From NCBI GenBank assembly GCA_022661535.1, contig JAKULF010000015.1, forward strand, positions 868,001 through 932,000: DNA of 64,000 nt. The letters are read 5' to 3'. How positions within the stretch are numbered: position 1 is the first letter of the stretch; each line of letters opens with the position of its first letter. The translations under genes were made by a program, and so were the position numbers. Origin of the DNA: Eutypa lata (Eukaryota; Ascomycota; Sordariomycetes; Xylariales; Diatrypaceae). Of the stretch, positions 12,633-24,068 are shown piece after piece. Below the pieces are notes generated by a model. It saw nothing but the letters and a program-made list of their open reading frames with translations. It searched no databases and was not told the origin of the DNA.

Positions 12633-14043
12633 CTAATGGTGATGCCCAAATTGAGCGAGAAGAGGCAGAAGCATGCCAATAATCGTTGCGAGGGTATCTC
12701 GCATCTGCGGTTGTGAATGTTTGCGCTGGACTATACCATTACTGTCCACATAACCATTTGCGCCAGTACTAAGGTCGTGACCGGACGGCGAGTCCGCTTC
12801 TTGCATTGCGTGCACCGCGACATACCTGGATTGGTTAATTACCAGAGCTGGAGCAGACGAGGTAGCACCCTTCGACTTACAGAAAAGTTCCGGCTGAAAA
12901 AAGGAGAAGCATTCCAGTCCACCACTGATCCCATTGGCTGTTTCCGCCGCCTCCGCCTAACAAAGCTACGAGAATGAATGTTGTCCAGGCTCCAAATGGG
13001 GAGGCTAGACTGAAGACTATTAGATGACCCCTAGCGGCGCGTTTTGAGAGTCCCTGCTTTAGCAGCACCGAGGTAAGCCCAAAAGCAGCGGGTGCTTTGT
13101 GTATCATGATGGCAAGGAATACGATGAATCCTAGACTTGTGTCTGACGACGCGGCAGATGCACCCATGGCAATACCATCTGCCGCAGCATGTATGACAAG
13201 CCCCATAGTCGTCGCAAGACTTCTTGATTGCTTTGGCGTGGGTGTGAGGGAGCCGAGGAAACCCTCGGCTTCTTCCTCATCACCCGGAAGGGCTGACCCT
13301 CCTAGGTTGCTCAGACTAATCTGTCTTGGTGGCGGCGGGGGCTGGAAGTTCTCGGATGCTATCCGAGGTAGCCGATCGATCAAGAACATAAGAATGAAGC
13401 CGAGAATTAAGGAGAGCCCAATATAGAATGTGGGCACATCGAGCTCGGAATGTGTTTCTGACTTCGATTCTTCGTCGTTAGGTATTTCAGGTTCCTGGTC
13501 CTCTCCCCTCGCGAGATCAGCGACCTGGACAATGTCTTCCCCCATTGACATCCTAGGTTCAGAAGGGGATATTTGGATCTCTGGGTCGTGATCGCGCCAG
13601 GCAGATTCACTCCTAGAATCAACGGGATCGTGGCCTTCCCAGCGGACCATCAAAGTGTTCATTGTGTCATGCCGTAGGCGCCTTGTATTTTGGTGCGAGT
13701 GTATCGGAAGGCCTGCTTTTGTGATTGCCTCGACCCCTTCTGGGATTATGACTATTAAAGAGGTACCGACGAGGATACCTATGCCGATGCTTGAGATCAA
13801 TCGGAGTTGGGATTGCGATAAAGCCATAGACAGGGGTAATGCGCCAGCTAGAAAGGATCTGTCTAGGTCAGTCGCTGGGCCCATATAGAGTTTTAACAGA
13901 TCGAATATCGAATACGTACGCTAAAGCCATGACTATCTACTGGCAAAGCAGTCGTCAGTAGATGACTAGAAACATATTTACTTGGAGCAGTGTAAGGGTT
14001 CGAACCGTACCGTCAGCGCGAGTAGAAGAAACAGGCCGGCCAT
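12633..14043 (-). CDS. ATX2: ZIP-family divalent metal transporter (ZIP9/ATX2 type)
   Basis: A membrane transporter predicted to move zinc or manganese into the cytosol, probably from the Golgi as for yeast ATX2 and animal ZIP9. I assemble four coding exons: 14043-14011, a 17-nt micro-exon 13936-13920, 13858-12881 and 12825-12633. The introns are 13937-14010, 13859-13919 and 12826-12880. The product is 406 aa. The two short 5' exons restore the family's N-terminal membrane helix (MAGLFLLLALTIVMALASF), which the long exon alone lacks. Visible motifs are IIPEGVEA after helix 2, HAAADG at about 240 and HKAPAA at about 270; the last two form the metal site and are typical of the ZIP9 subgroup. 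A hydrophilic, acidic loop with several His residues lies at about 65-155. The C-terminus ends FGHHH. The micro-exon is inferred from frame and family fit and should be confirmed with RNA. Confidence 0.88.
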
Positions 14044-14963
14044 CTTCGCCTTCTACCACCAACCAGGGAGGTAGTAGGTAGTAGGAAAGGGAAAAAGTGA
14101 AATAGAGAGTATGACTTGATCACCCCCGATTGGATAAAGAACGACCGACTACGGGATGTAAGTAAATATGTCGCGTGTGAAATACATCCGTTCAGGAATT
14201 CCCTCGCGGCAGTTGAGCCGAGATGATTTCGGGCATCGGGAGCGTTACTATTCAAGAGGAAGAGATCTTACGATGACGGCGGAGGGATAGCAATAGTTAA
14301 TCCACAGATGTGGTTCACTTTTTCTTTCCATTTGGCGCTTTAGCTCTACCTAGCGGACAGTGCTATTTATTCCAGCGTCAACTAGGCACATACATACATA
14401 TACCTACCTATCTGCTTATGTATATGTATGTAGGTACTTAAGGCCACCTACGTCCTATAGGGAGCCTTCCTGTAGCTGCTGTACCTTAGATTAGTACCTA
14501 ACCAGTTGTGCATTGCAAGTGTACCCACTCCGTGGCCCTAGGTAGATATGTACATACCAGGTAAGTACATTATGTATCCAAAGCAACTACCCACATGCAC
14601 TTATGCACCTACATAGGTACATACATGTAGTTGCGACGCGACGACTGTGACCTCCAGATGCTCAATCGCGTAAATTGCCTACAGTACGCGCTAACTATCA
14701 GGTATGCTATCATTGATGTACCTTATGTAGAGCCCATCTGCTTTACTTCCTGACTTCATTCAATGTGACCTGGATATTGTGTCTGCGCTCTATGAAACAA
14801 CTACTTAGGTATCTATAGAGACACAAACATCGCGACCCTAATCAATTCTACTTACACTAATGCGCCTCAATTAACCGTCTCAGCGAAGCTCAACTCTAGA
14901 AGAAAAGAAACACCACATCGCAGCTTCTGAAAAGGTGCCACCCTACTCAGTTAGCCCGGCATC
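14044..14963. other. divergent intergenic region between ZIP gene and HAT1
   Basis: This is the shared upstream region of two divergently transcribed genes. It is rich in TACATACATA, TACCTACCTA and TAGGTA words, and it contains the inverted repeat listed at 14391-14432. No coding frame is supported. Promoters for both genes should lie here, but I cannot pick out defined elements. Confidence 0.6.
14391..14432. repeat. 13-bp perfect inverted repeat, 16-base loop
   Basis: The left arm TACATACATATAC (14391-14403) and right arm GTATATGTATGTA (14420-14432) are exact reverse complements. The sequence belongs to the dispersed TACATA/TAGGTA low-complexity family of this window. It sits between two divergent promoters. 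Confidence 0.8.
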
Positions 14964-16587
14964 ATGGAAGACGAGTGTATGCGACCTACCCTCCGTGTCG
15001 CAGAAATATTAATGGCGAAACTAATCAGCTGAACAGGGACTGTCGACGCCAACAGCGCGCTCACTATTTCGCTCGTCGAGCCGTCGCGGGACGGCAATGG
15101 CCTAAACAAGATCTCATCCTTCCATCCCAAGTTCACTTACCTTCTATTTGGCGAGGATGAGCGCATATTTGGGCATAAGGGGCTGAAAGTAAACTTGCAA
15201 TACAATGCTAGCGACCTGCGACCGAACCTGTCCATATCCTCGTCCAAGAAGTTTACTTCCGTCGGCGACATCGAAGCGACCGACGTGTCAACAACTATGA
15301 AAGACTTCTTGCCTGGAGGTTCGTTCTTTCCACCTTACTGTCCTCTTCTCTCAATTCCTAATTTAACATATCTGCGCAGTTGCTTTTCAAAAACCCCAGG
15401 ACTTCCAACAAGCTCTCAAATCCCTTCCCGATACCTGGACGCCTCCTGGACAACTTATTAAGACATTCGACAAAGCTGGAGAAGTATACGAAGTATGGCA
15501 GGGCAGCTTAGCCGATGCAGCTGTGAGACAGTTGGTGAGGCGTATCCAGGTCGTCGCCCTGTTCTTCATTGAGGGCGGTTCTTACATTGTAGACGTTAAC
15601 GAAAAGGACGAGCCCGACGCCTCCTTGGCGCGGTGGTCCATCTATTTTCTCTACACTAAGAATCCAGACCCTGATGTTGACGGCAAGTCCAAGTATGTCT
15701 TCCAGGGCTATTCGACCGTTTACCACTTCTGGATGTTCCAGCAACCTAGCCCCCCGCCCACTCCCGGCGCCGAGGGGACAGCTCCCGTGCCTGTTACCAC
15801 TGACTCGTGGGAACTTCCCGAAGGGGATTTTGCATTTACAAGCCTTCCCCATCGTGCGAGGGTATCCCAGTTTGTTATCCTCCCCCCTTTCCAAGGAAAG
15901 GGTGCAGGCGCTATACTATACGACACTATCTTCCAGCGTCAAATCAGTGATCCTTCCGTAAAGGAAGTAACAGTCGAGGATCCAAACGAGGCCTTTGATC
16001 TGCTTCGGGACATCTGTGATATCAGATACCTCCGCAAGAACGAGCCTGGGTTTGCCAATCTCGAGATCAACACCAATGTTCCCATCCCTGGAAAGGGTGG
16101 CTTCTTACATAACAGCACAGAGGTTTCGTTAACCCGCCAATCGAATCCAGCAGGCGATGGAATTGTCGATGTTGATACTCTGGAAAAGTTGCGGGTTAAA
16201 CACAAGATTGCTCCACGCCAATTCTCTCGACTTGTTGAAATGCATCTCATGTCACAACTACCGGCTTCCGTCCGCCCCCACGTCGACTCTCCCGAGTCCA
16301 GGAGACTAGGAGCATCAAAAGAGGACAAGCACGCCTACACTCTCTGGAGGTTGCTATTAAAGCAGCGCCTTTACCGCCGCAATGCTACACTTCTGGGCGA
16401 ACTCGAAATTACCGAACGCATCCTGAAGCTAAATGAGACAGTAGAGAACGTCGAGTGGGAGTATGCTAATATTCTCGAACGTCTCGCGCCCAAAACCACG
16501 GCCTCGAATGGCAAGAGAAAACTCGACGAGGTCGCTGAGGCAAAAGGTAGCCCTTCTGGCAAGAAAGCCCGATTTGAGGATGCCTAA
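14964..16587 (+). CDS. HAT1: histone acetyltransferase type B catalytic subunit HAT1
   Basis: Acetylates newly made histone H4 (Lys5/Lys12 in the family) before chromatin assembly, normally with a WD40 partner (HAT2/RbAp46). There are three coding exons: 14964-14976 (only 13 nt: MEDE plus the first base of Trp), 15037-15318 and 15380-16587. The introns are 14977-15036 and 15319-15379. The product is 500 aa. The N-terminal Hat1 domain includes SSFHPKFTYLLFGEDERIFGH. The acetyl-CoA loop QGKGAG is at about 270-275, and the conserved Glu of the VEDP motif is at about 298. The C-terminus is Lys-rich and ends SGKKARFEDA, and may act in nuclear import. The tiny first exon gives an N-terminus (MEDEW) like that of other fungal HAT1 proteins. 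Without it the protein would start late, inside the domain. Confidence 0.95.
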
Positions 16588-16947
16588 CTTGAGGCGAATG
16601 TTGCATAGGGTACAAAGGCAAATATATGAGGGTTGTTTCTGGAGTTCAGGGGGCTTCTTTGATACCTCTTGCACTGCGCTGCTGTTGCATGACATCTTAT
16701 TGTTCCCCTACCAGCTTGTAAGGGGAAACGGTAAGAGGGAAGGATCTGAGTTCTAGATTACGGGCTGGGATATGGACATTGCCTAACTTGGCATGTATAT
16801 GTGATACTAGTTGTATGAACAAATCGCCAAGAATGCGATCAGACTTAATTGCAAACACATTGGCCTTGCTGGGCACAATTTTCTCTCGTGTTCCTGGTTG
16901 ATAGAGAAAAACGTCGATCCTACTGTCTACACCTCTGCCTATATAAA
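16588..16947. other. convergent intergenic region between HAT1 and P5C reductase
   Basis: Both neighbouring genes end here, head to head at their 3' ends, 360 bp apart. It should carry both 3' UTRs and polyadenylation signals. No separate gene is supported. Confidence 0.7.
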
Positions 16948-18572
16948 TCACTTCTGAGGAAATCTTGTGCCATTGACACCCTGGAGTCCCTGACCAAGTT
17001 GACTTGCAACTACAGTAGCTTCCCGCACAGCTCTGGAAATAGTGCCCCGCGTCCCTCCCTCCTCAAGTACGAGGAGGCCGCCAATAGTACAACCGCCGGG
17101 AACACTTACCTTTTCGCGCAGGAGCGCAGGGTGTTCTCTATTCACTTATTAGCAGGCTGGAAAACGCCGAGAATTTTGGTCATAGGGATTGCTTTACCCA
17201 TTCAACACCAGGCCGGCCGTGCCACGCATCTAGTAAACAAGGTTAGTATCTTCTTCTTAACTTAACGAGATGAAGAAAAAAATGCCGAACCGGGCCTCGA
17301 TGAGGGTTGAAAGCGAGAAATATATCACGAAAGACATTTGCTCAAGGGACCTGGGATCGAAACAATGAGTGGGATTTATATATTTACTTACACTTTGGGC
17401 GGCCATACGCTGGGCTTCTTCTCTTGGTAAACCCATGGCAACGGCGCCTGTTAAGAGGGACAGGATTAGCACCCTCTCGTCTGGTATACATATATGGGCA
17501 TAGAGCCATGTCTAGGACAGGCGCATATCAAGATACGCAACCAAATGAAAGCAGCGTGTCCACGGTACGCCACGAAGTTAGGAGCTTCGGGTCTATGAGC
17601 CCCGATGAGTCACTCACCATCAATCGCAGCTTCTAGCACCAGGGCAAAAAACCCTGGAGCTGAGCCGCACAATGCTGTGGATGCGTCCATCTGCGTGCAT
17701 GTTAACATGTTGCCCTTGAATGCGAGACCTTGGTTTCTAGAAAGTTCTAGTATAGGGGATATATAACCAGGCATCCAGAAATAGGTGCTGAGGTCCAGGA
17801 GCGGGATGTTTTTATACATACCGCATGGGCAGGTAGATAGACGACGTCACCGATCCGCTTGAAAATCCAAGTCACCAAGCTTGACGTATGGGGAGGTAAA
17901 GGCGGCGTGCTATTGGCAATAACAGTCATGCTCTCGCGGATGAAACTGGCGGTATTGGGCATTGCGCGCACGATCCTACATCGTCCATCGACTTCAGGAT
18001 CGAGGTCGGACACAGCACCGTGGAGAATCTTCTCAATCTGCGGGACAGTGACTCCGGCACAGATGCTAATCAACAACTTGCCATGAAGCGCCCTAGCCAT
18101 GCCCGGCTCACGCAGCAGTTCCTCGGCCTTTGAAGGCTTGCAGGTGAGAAGGATAACCTCGGCCCGCATTACGGAAGCGACGTTCTCGTTTTGCACGACC
18201 TTGAGGGCAGAGCTGTGCTCCCACAGTGCCTTTTTCACTCTCTTGGCAGACTCGGGCCGGCGGACGCAGGCGATGAAGCGGGACGGGAGGCGGGGCGGGG
18301 GTTCGTCGCGGGGCGTTGAGGTGCCGGAGGAGGGGAGGGTTTGCAGGGGTTTCGGAGCTGACATCTCCTGGAGGGAGGTTAAGATGCCGGACAGAATCGC
18401 GATACCCATAGTGCCTAGGAGCAATAAAAGGAAAAGGAAGAGTTAACAAATCGATTACTATATAATGAAGGGCAAGACGGGGTTTCTAATGATTGATCTT
18501 CTTACCGCACCCAAGGACAGTCAGGGTAAGCTCTGATGAGCTATCTGATCCATGCTGTGTGATTGCCAACAT
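16948..18572 (-). CDS. PRO3: pyrroline-5-carboxylate reductase
   Basis: Catalyses the last step of proline synthesis, the NAD(P)H-dependent reduction of pyrroline-5-carboxylate to proline. Six coding exons: 18572-18506, 18414-17822, 17690-17618, 17447-17392, 17229-17198 and 17137-16948. The introns are 91, 131, 170, 162 and 60 bp. All junctions keep frame and give 336 aa. The Rossmann motif is VLGCGTMGIAIL at about 19-30, split by intron 1. Later family blocks are present: RAMPNTA, TALCGSAPGFF, AVAMGLPREEAQRMA and REKVSVPGGCTIGGL, the last being the active-site and proline-binding region. Within the last exon the string GTAAGT after REK is coding, because the family needs VSVPGG there. A Pro/Ser-rich insert follows the first helix, as in other fungal members. 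The gene is convergent with HAT1. Confidence 0.93.
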
Positions 18573-19490
18573 TTTTTTAGGGTCTTTTCTTTTCTTCTCT
18601 TCTCTCGTTTTCCCTCGCTTCTCCTTTACCTAGGTCGGCTATTCTCTCGTTGGAACTGGAGCAATTCCCTGCGTCCGAAGTCAAACCTAAGGAACAATCA
18701 AAGGTCTTCTTTTTGAAGGCCGAGAGGTCGGTATTGAAGTCCAGTATTGCGTTCACGCTAAAAGCACAAGCTCACACACTCTCATGATGTCTCGAATCAA
18801 AGCTTCCAAAAACTCCAAAGACGTTGGAAAGCTTCAGAAGCTCAACACACTTATTCCATTTGAATATATATAGGAACATATACCCTTACAAGTTACGGCT
18901 AGGTGCATACATATGTATATAAGTATAGGAATATCTAGAACAGATGAATAAATACCCCATGAATACCTTACTTACCTGGTATATATTGCTTCAGCTGGTC
19001 CTCTTTTTTAACCTTTTCTTGCCGTCACACTGGCTAGCAGCATCAATTTGCAACAACTTCCCAATCCTAATTCATTAATCGGTTCCGAATCGCTCCGATT
19101 AGTGCGGTCAGGTAAGCACAGACCCGGCTCCTGTGATCAACACCTAATTATGTACTTCGTATTGTACATAATTGCATACATACATCATGTAGTTGCATAC
19201 GTGGTTATGTTCTAAATATGTATGTACATAGTAGAGAACCCATAGGTACTTACGTTAGGTAGATTGTATGTACTAGCGCTATGCTGCTGACCTCAGGTGG
19301 GGGGGCTACACAGGCCGTCCTCCAAACTGATATGGTAGGCATGTGTGTATAATACCTATTTCAAGTTAACGTGGAGCTTAATCACCAGGGTCATCACTGT
19401 TACATGTCATTGTCGCTGCCACCAAGAAAGACCCTGGAAACTTATGAATGAGTCATTCATGGTATCGTTGTTGTTAAGAGGAAATTTGTG
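18573..19490. other. divergent intergenic region between P5C reductase and CTK3
   Basis: Shared upstream region of two divergent genes. It has pyrimidine-rich sequence next to the P5C reductase start (TTTTCTTTTCTTCTC near 18,590) and TACATACATA-type words around 19,150-19,270. No coding frame is supported. Confidence 0.6.
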
Positions 19491-20446
19491 ATGGCAGATC
19501 CATTTGAAGTGCGTATGCGCTTTAGTTCTCAGCTGCAACACCTCAACGCCAGCGTCACTTCTGCGCAAAAGGCTGCCCAGTATGCTATTAAGTATAAGGA
19601 TATGGATGAGGACTTGCACTCGTGCATCATTGAACAGATCGAGAAGGTAATTAATCACACCCTAATTTATCTAGTTCATCATATTTTTCTATCCTATCTT
19701 CCACTTGCTTGTGTATCCTTAGGTAGCTAATGTCGAGCTACAGAACAATATGAACACTCGTGCCAACATCATGTACTTCATCGAGCATTTTCTAGAAATG
19801 GCCACAAAGGAGCGCCATAACGACTATGCTCGCATGATGCAACGCGACATTATTCGGGTTGTTGACGCTGTCTGCCCTGAGGATGGATCGGGCGCGGCCA
19901 ATGTCAAAGTTGTTCGAAAGGTAAGTTTCTAAACTCTGCTCCCTATCCGCAATAAAAAAACACAGGGGCTTATCCAACTGGCTGTAGGTTCTTCAAGGCC
20001 TTCTTAATAAGTCGCTTCTTCCAAACCAGACTGTTGGCGAGATCGAGGAGTGTCTGAAAGAACGTGACACGTTCGCCTCAGATATTGGTCTCTCATCCCC
20101 GGTCAACGGAGACATTGCCCCTCCAACTGATGTTAATACACATCCCAACTCCCGCTCTCGTAATGGCGGAAGCAGTGCTCCTAACGGACTGCGTCTGGAT
20201 AAGCGCCAGATAGAGCAGCGTATCGAGGAGGACCGAGAACGACACAAGCGCATGCGTGAGAGCATGTGGACTGTTCCTGCCCAATTCAGCGACGAGGCAA
20301 CCAAGTTGTATGACGAGACCAGCGATACGGGCGAGGATGACCACATCCTTGGCGAGGAAGAGTTGGACGAGATCCGACACGAGAGCATCAGGGTCCCCTG
20401 TTACCATCAGAGAAATAACGGTACAAACGGTGTTTCTACGCATTAG
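19491..20446 (+). CDS. CTK3: CTD kinase gamma subunit (CTK3)
   Basis: A non-catalytic subunit of the CTDK-I kinase, which phosphorylates Ser2 of the RNA polymerase II C-terminal repeats during elongation. There are three coding exons: 19491-19646, 19723-19920 and 19988-20446. The introns are 19647-19722 and 19921-19987. The product is 270 aa. The N-terminal half (MADPFEVRMRF.., RANIMYFIEHFLEMA, YARMMQRDIIRVVDAV) is the CID-like helical domain of Ctk3. The second half is charged, with LDKRQIEQRIEEDRERHKRMRE, and ends in an acidic EEELDEIRHE stretch. The ATG at 19491 follows an in-frame GTG, so ATG is taken as the start. The 3' end of exon 1 and the start of exon 2 fit the family less tightly: an acceptor a few bases downstream is possible. 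Confidence 0.9.
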
Positions 20447-21549
20447 GAATTGGCTCTGTCAGGATATAGTGCACAGTCATTTTCCGAAAACGACGGCTTC
20501 GGTCATTACTACTATTGCCATGGGGGTGAACTCATACGCTAGACTAAAGCCCCTAATATAAATATAGGTCAAGCATTGAGGTAGATGCAGACGACTATGT
20601 GTATAAAAAGAGGTGAGATATCATCCTCAGACTATCTAGGTCTAGGTAGGCTTGCTACCTGCCACATATATCCTGTCAAGGACAAAGGATAAAAGCCGCC
20701 TAACAGGTAGAAGGTACAGGAATACTCTATTGACTGAAGAATAAATGCTTGGCTGTGAGTTATCGCTTATCTTTATACTACCTACTTTGAAGATTGTCTC
20801 CGAATATCATGTTTCTTTTCAGTCTTGGTGGAGTCTTAACTCGGGCATTCATTTCCCTCCCTTTGATGATCACTAACACCCGCATAAGTATCGAGCAAGT
20901 TATAACTAGCGGAGCTACAGTCTCTTCATTACTTGAGTGGTTACTCTGCATGTGCGTTGGAGAAAATAATATTTGTTTATAGACAGCTTTACAGAACCCC
21001 TGGAAGACTGTCACCTAGGAATACTGGTTACTTGATAGCTACTTAGATATATGGATATATGCTGTTGATTAAAGTAACATCGGTAGGGTAGAAAATCCAT
21101 CTACCAGGCTATCAGCCAAGCCAAACTCGGCAGAGGCTTCTACGGTATAGTAGTAGAGTAGTAGATACCTATTCCAGCTAGCTTGGCGAGTTGGCATGTA
21201 GGCTAGATACATAGGAAAACATCGAAGCAATGAGACAACATTACACGATTACAGCGCTGCACCAGCATTACGGGCACATTCGAATGCAGCCGCACTTCGA
21301 TTCCTTTTGCTAAAGCCGGTTTAGTTAGCCCGGCTAATTGTGGCTTCAACGCTTATACCGCATGCAGGTAAGCTATAACGGGAACTGTTGTATTATATTG
21401 GATCTGGAGAAGTTCAGTGGGTTCCAAGGTTGGCTCATATTCGGAGGATTATTCCACCGAGTTAGGTTTATATGAAAGTTCACTAGATTCTTCCATATAT
21501 TTTCACATCATTAGACGATATTAATACCACACCAGTGAAGCATCAGATA
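20447..21549. other. intergenic between CTK3 and ketopantoate reductase gene
   Basis: No coding frame is supported. There is CTTGCTACC/TAGGTAGG-type low-complexity sequence near 20,640 and 21,150. It contains the 3' flank of CTK3 and the promoter of the downstream same-strand gene. Confidence 0.6.
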
Positions 21550-22515
21550 ATGGCGCCTAACGTATTGTTATTTGGAGCAGGCAGCATTGGGGCGGTTTAC
21601 GCGTGGGTACTCTCTAAAGGAGCCAAAGTTACTACAGTATGCCGTTCCAATTTTGACGAGGCATCGAAAAACGGGTTCACTATCCATTCGAGTCTTTGGG
21701 GTAACGACTTGAATGTAAAACCAACTATCGCTCGAACAGTCTGTCAAGCGGTTGAGCTTGCGCAGGGCGAGCTATTCGACTTCGTTATCATCACCACCAA
21801 AGCCCTACCAAGCAAACCATCAACCGCAGAACTTATCAAGCCAGCCGTTTCCAAAAATACATCCATCGTGTTGATACAGAATGGGATTGGGATTGAAGAC
21901 GAGTTTGCGGCAGTATATCCAGACAACGCCCTGTTAAGTGGAGTCATCTATATGCCTGTGACGCAGGTATCTCCTGCGGTAGTTCACCATAGGGAGATCG
22001 AGCTTCTACACATAGGGACATATCCGGCAGAGGCGGCGCCTAAGGCCAAAGCAGCAGCAAGGGCGTTCATAGAGCTCGTAGACTCAACAGGAGCGTCGGT
22101 CAAGCTCCACGATGATGTCCAGTTCGAGCGTTGGTCCAAACTACTCGTCAATGCATCCTGGAATCCCATTTGCGCCTTAACAAGACTACGAGATAGACAG
22201 CTGATCGATACACATGACGACGCGCTGAATTTTGTCAGGGATGTCATGTTGGAGATATGTGCCGTTGCACAAGCATATGGTTACTCGGGGATCAACAAGG
22301 ACCAAGTGGATTACCAGATCGGTAGAGCGAGTGTGAGGGGGCTTCCGGGCGTACAGCCTTCGATGATGGCTGATGCGTTGGCGGGAAGGAGCTTGGAGGT
22401 CGATGCTATCGTCGGCAACGTGGTCAGGCTTGCCAAGGCCAAGGGTGTTGGTGTCCCGTTGCTAAGGACAATTTACCTCCTCGCGAACGGCCTCAATCGA
22501 AGTTTTGCTCACTAG
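21550..22515 (+). CDS. ketopantoate reductase family (PanE/ApbA) protein
   Basis: NADPH-dependent reductase fold that in pantothenate synthesis converts 2-dehydropantoate to pantoate. It is intronless and encodes 321 aa from the ATG at 21550; an in-frame GTG lies 15 bases upstream and is not used. The N-terminal Rossmann motif is LLFGAGSIGAVYAWVL (GxGxxG), followed by a basic VCRSN stretch that suits NADPH. The C-terminal domain has the catalytic Lys/Asn block (RWSKLLVNASWNPICALT) and the later substrate-binding Glu (SLEVDAIVGNV). Filamentous fungi carry several paralogues of this family, some of unknown substrate. Whether this copy makes pantoate is therefore an inference. Confidence 0.88.
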   Translation: MAPNVLLFGAGSIGAVYAWVLSKGAKVTTVCRSNFDEASKNGFTIHSSLWGNDLNVKPTIARTVCQAVELAQGELFDFVIITTKALPSKPSTAELIKPAVSKNTSIVLIQNGIGIEDEFAAVYPDNALLSGVIYMPVTQVSPAVVHHREIELLHIGTYPAEAAPKAKAAARAFIELVDSTGASVKLHDDVQFERWSKLLVNASWNPICALTRLRDRQLIDTHDDALNFVRDVMLEICAVAQAYGYSGINKDQVDYQIGRASVRGLPGVQPSMMADALAGRSLEVDAIVGNVVRLAKAKGVGVPLLRTIYLLANGLNRSFAH

Positions 22516-22791
22516 CTAAATCATGGGATGCTTCAAGGAGATATATAGGAACAGATGTGAGATGGCAATAGGGAAGCTGATCTTGTGGCGATAGTAAAAC
22601 TATAGATTATATAAGCTCTGTTCCTTTTCGGGAACCGGACGGATATGTGAACGTCAAAACTACGCTAATAGCATTGACGATAATACCCGTGTCTAGAGGT
22701 TTTTCCTTTGTTTGTTATACAGGATAGAATGCATGTATACACGTATCTTCTCAAGCTAGCCCAGTGCCCAATAGACTATATGGCAGATTGA

Positions 22792-23408
22792 TCATTCCAT
22801 AGTTACGGTAGCTCCGAGCTCTTTCAGAGTGGCCATAATCTTTTCGGCCTCGTCCTTGGGTACCGACTCCTTCATCATCTTTGGCGCACTCTCGACAAAT
22901 TTCTTGCTGTCGACTAAACTTAAACCTAACAGGTTCTTAATCTCCTTGATAACCTTGGGCTTTGATGCCGCCTCGAAAGCCTGCAGCTTCACGCTAAACA
23001 ACGTCTTCTCTTGGGCGGCAGGCGCAGGCTCATCGGCTTCTTCAGCGGCGGCGGCCGGAGTGGCAGCGGGTGCAGCAGCGAAGCCGCCAACGGGGAGATC
23101 GGGAATATTTAGTCGCGACTAGGTTTGGTAGGCGTCAGTCCTCTCACAGTAGGTATCCAATTGATCGACCACCAACGCACCTTAAGGTTGGAGACTAGAT
23201 CAGCTGTTTCTAGCAGAGTCAGCTGGCTGATTTGATCTACTATCCCAGAAATCTTGGGGTTTATAGGTGCCTCGGTCGAATTGTGTCGTCGTTGTTGTGA
23301 ATATGTCGTAGCTACCGGCTTGGGGAACAAGCTCGACATTCGCATGGGGTTACCGATGCGTACCGTCCGTGAGCAGCTTCGAGCTGTATATCTGCATGGA
23401 ACCGACAT
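22792..23408 (-). CDS. MRPL12: mitochondrial large-subunit ribosomal protein bL12m
   Basis: Stalk protein of the mitochondrial 54S ribosomal subunit, recruiting translation factors. There are two coding exons, 23408-23181 and 23118-22792, with a 62-bp intron (23119-23180). The product is 184 aa. The first about 45 residues are basic and Ser-rich without acidic residues (SVPCRYTARSCSRTVR..), fitting a mitochondrial presequence. Next comes the L12 N-terminal dimerisation helix region (ISGIVDQISQLTLLETADLV), an Ala/Pro-rich hinge (about 85-110) and the L7/L12 C-terminal domain (EKTLFSVKL..KPKVIKEIKNLLGLSLVDSKKFVE..). The organisation is the same as in bacterial L7/L12. Confidence 0.95.
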
Positions 23409-24068
23409 GATGAGTGGAGGTTATGTTCGTCCGTGTCGGTGGTTGGGTATTGAGACTGCAGTAGACCAGCTTGCAGGGAAATTTGCTCGCTCTAAAGTTG
23501 ACGATGGCGGTGGTGATAGCAGATACCAGGCGATTGCCGAAGATTTTTTTGATATAATAGGTAGGTCGGTATGTAATCAAGTACCTTCTGTCCTCCTGCC
23601 AAGTACTGATGGCACCATGTAACTACCTCTATGTACCTGATCACGGTAGGTACAGTACATAGCATGTACGTACATACATAGTTGAGTCTTGTTAACTACA
23701 TACCTCGTTATGGTAATGCTTATATACATAATAGTTGCTAATTTATTACATCTACGTAGTACGTCGTAGTTAACTAAGTTAGTGAGGTAGTCCTGCAAAG
23801 ATACAAACGTAGCGGAGGGGTGACCCCACCGAGGTAGATCGGGCAGGTCCACGGGAAGTATGTGGATGTACCTACCTACACTGCGGCTTCGATAATCGCC
23901 GTTCCGTGCTCTGACCGCCTAAAAGTCAAGATTCTGCCGCTATCCAGCTTAAGTGCCTACCTACGAAGATAGAAATGTAGTTAGAAGCATATGTATAATA
24001 GTCATTTTTAGGCTTAATAAAGTGTTTACGGACTGTCAAGTATGAGTATTTGAAAGTCTGCAGCGGTC
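23409..24068. other. divergent intergenic region between bL12m and midasin genes
   Basis: Shared upstream region of two divergent genes whose products both serve ribosomes (mitochondrial stalk and cytosolic 60S assembly). It contains TACGTACATACATA and TAGGTA words at 23,640-23,720 and 23,860-23,880. No coding frame is supported. Confidence 0.6.

Noticed and set aside
13985..14012. GGTTCGAACC, a tRNA B-box-like word
   Set aside because: It lies in intron 1 of the ZIP gene, with no matching A box, no acceptor stem pairing and no anticodon arm at the right distance on either strand.
17100..17125. GTAAGT inside the last exon of P5C reductase as a splice donor
   Set aside because: Reading through gives the conserved REKVSVPGGCTIGG motif; splicing there would remove it.
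21535..21549. GTG start for the ketopantoate reductase-like protein
   Set aside because: Nuclear fungal genes normally start at ATG, and the ATG at 21550 gives the usual N-terminus directly before the Rossmann motif.
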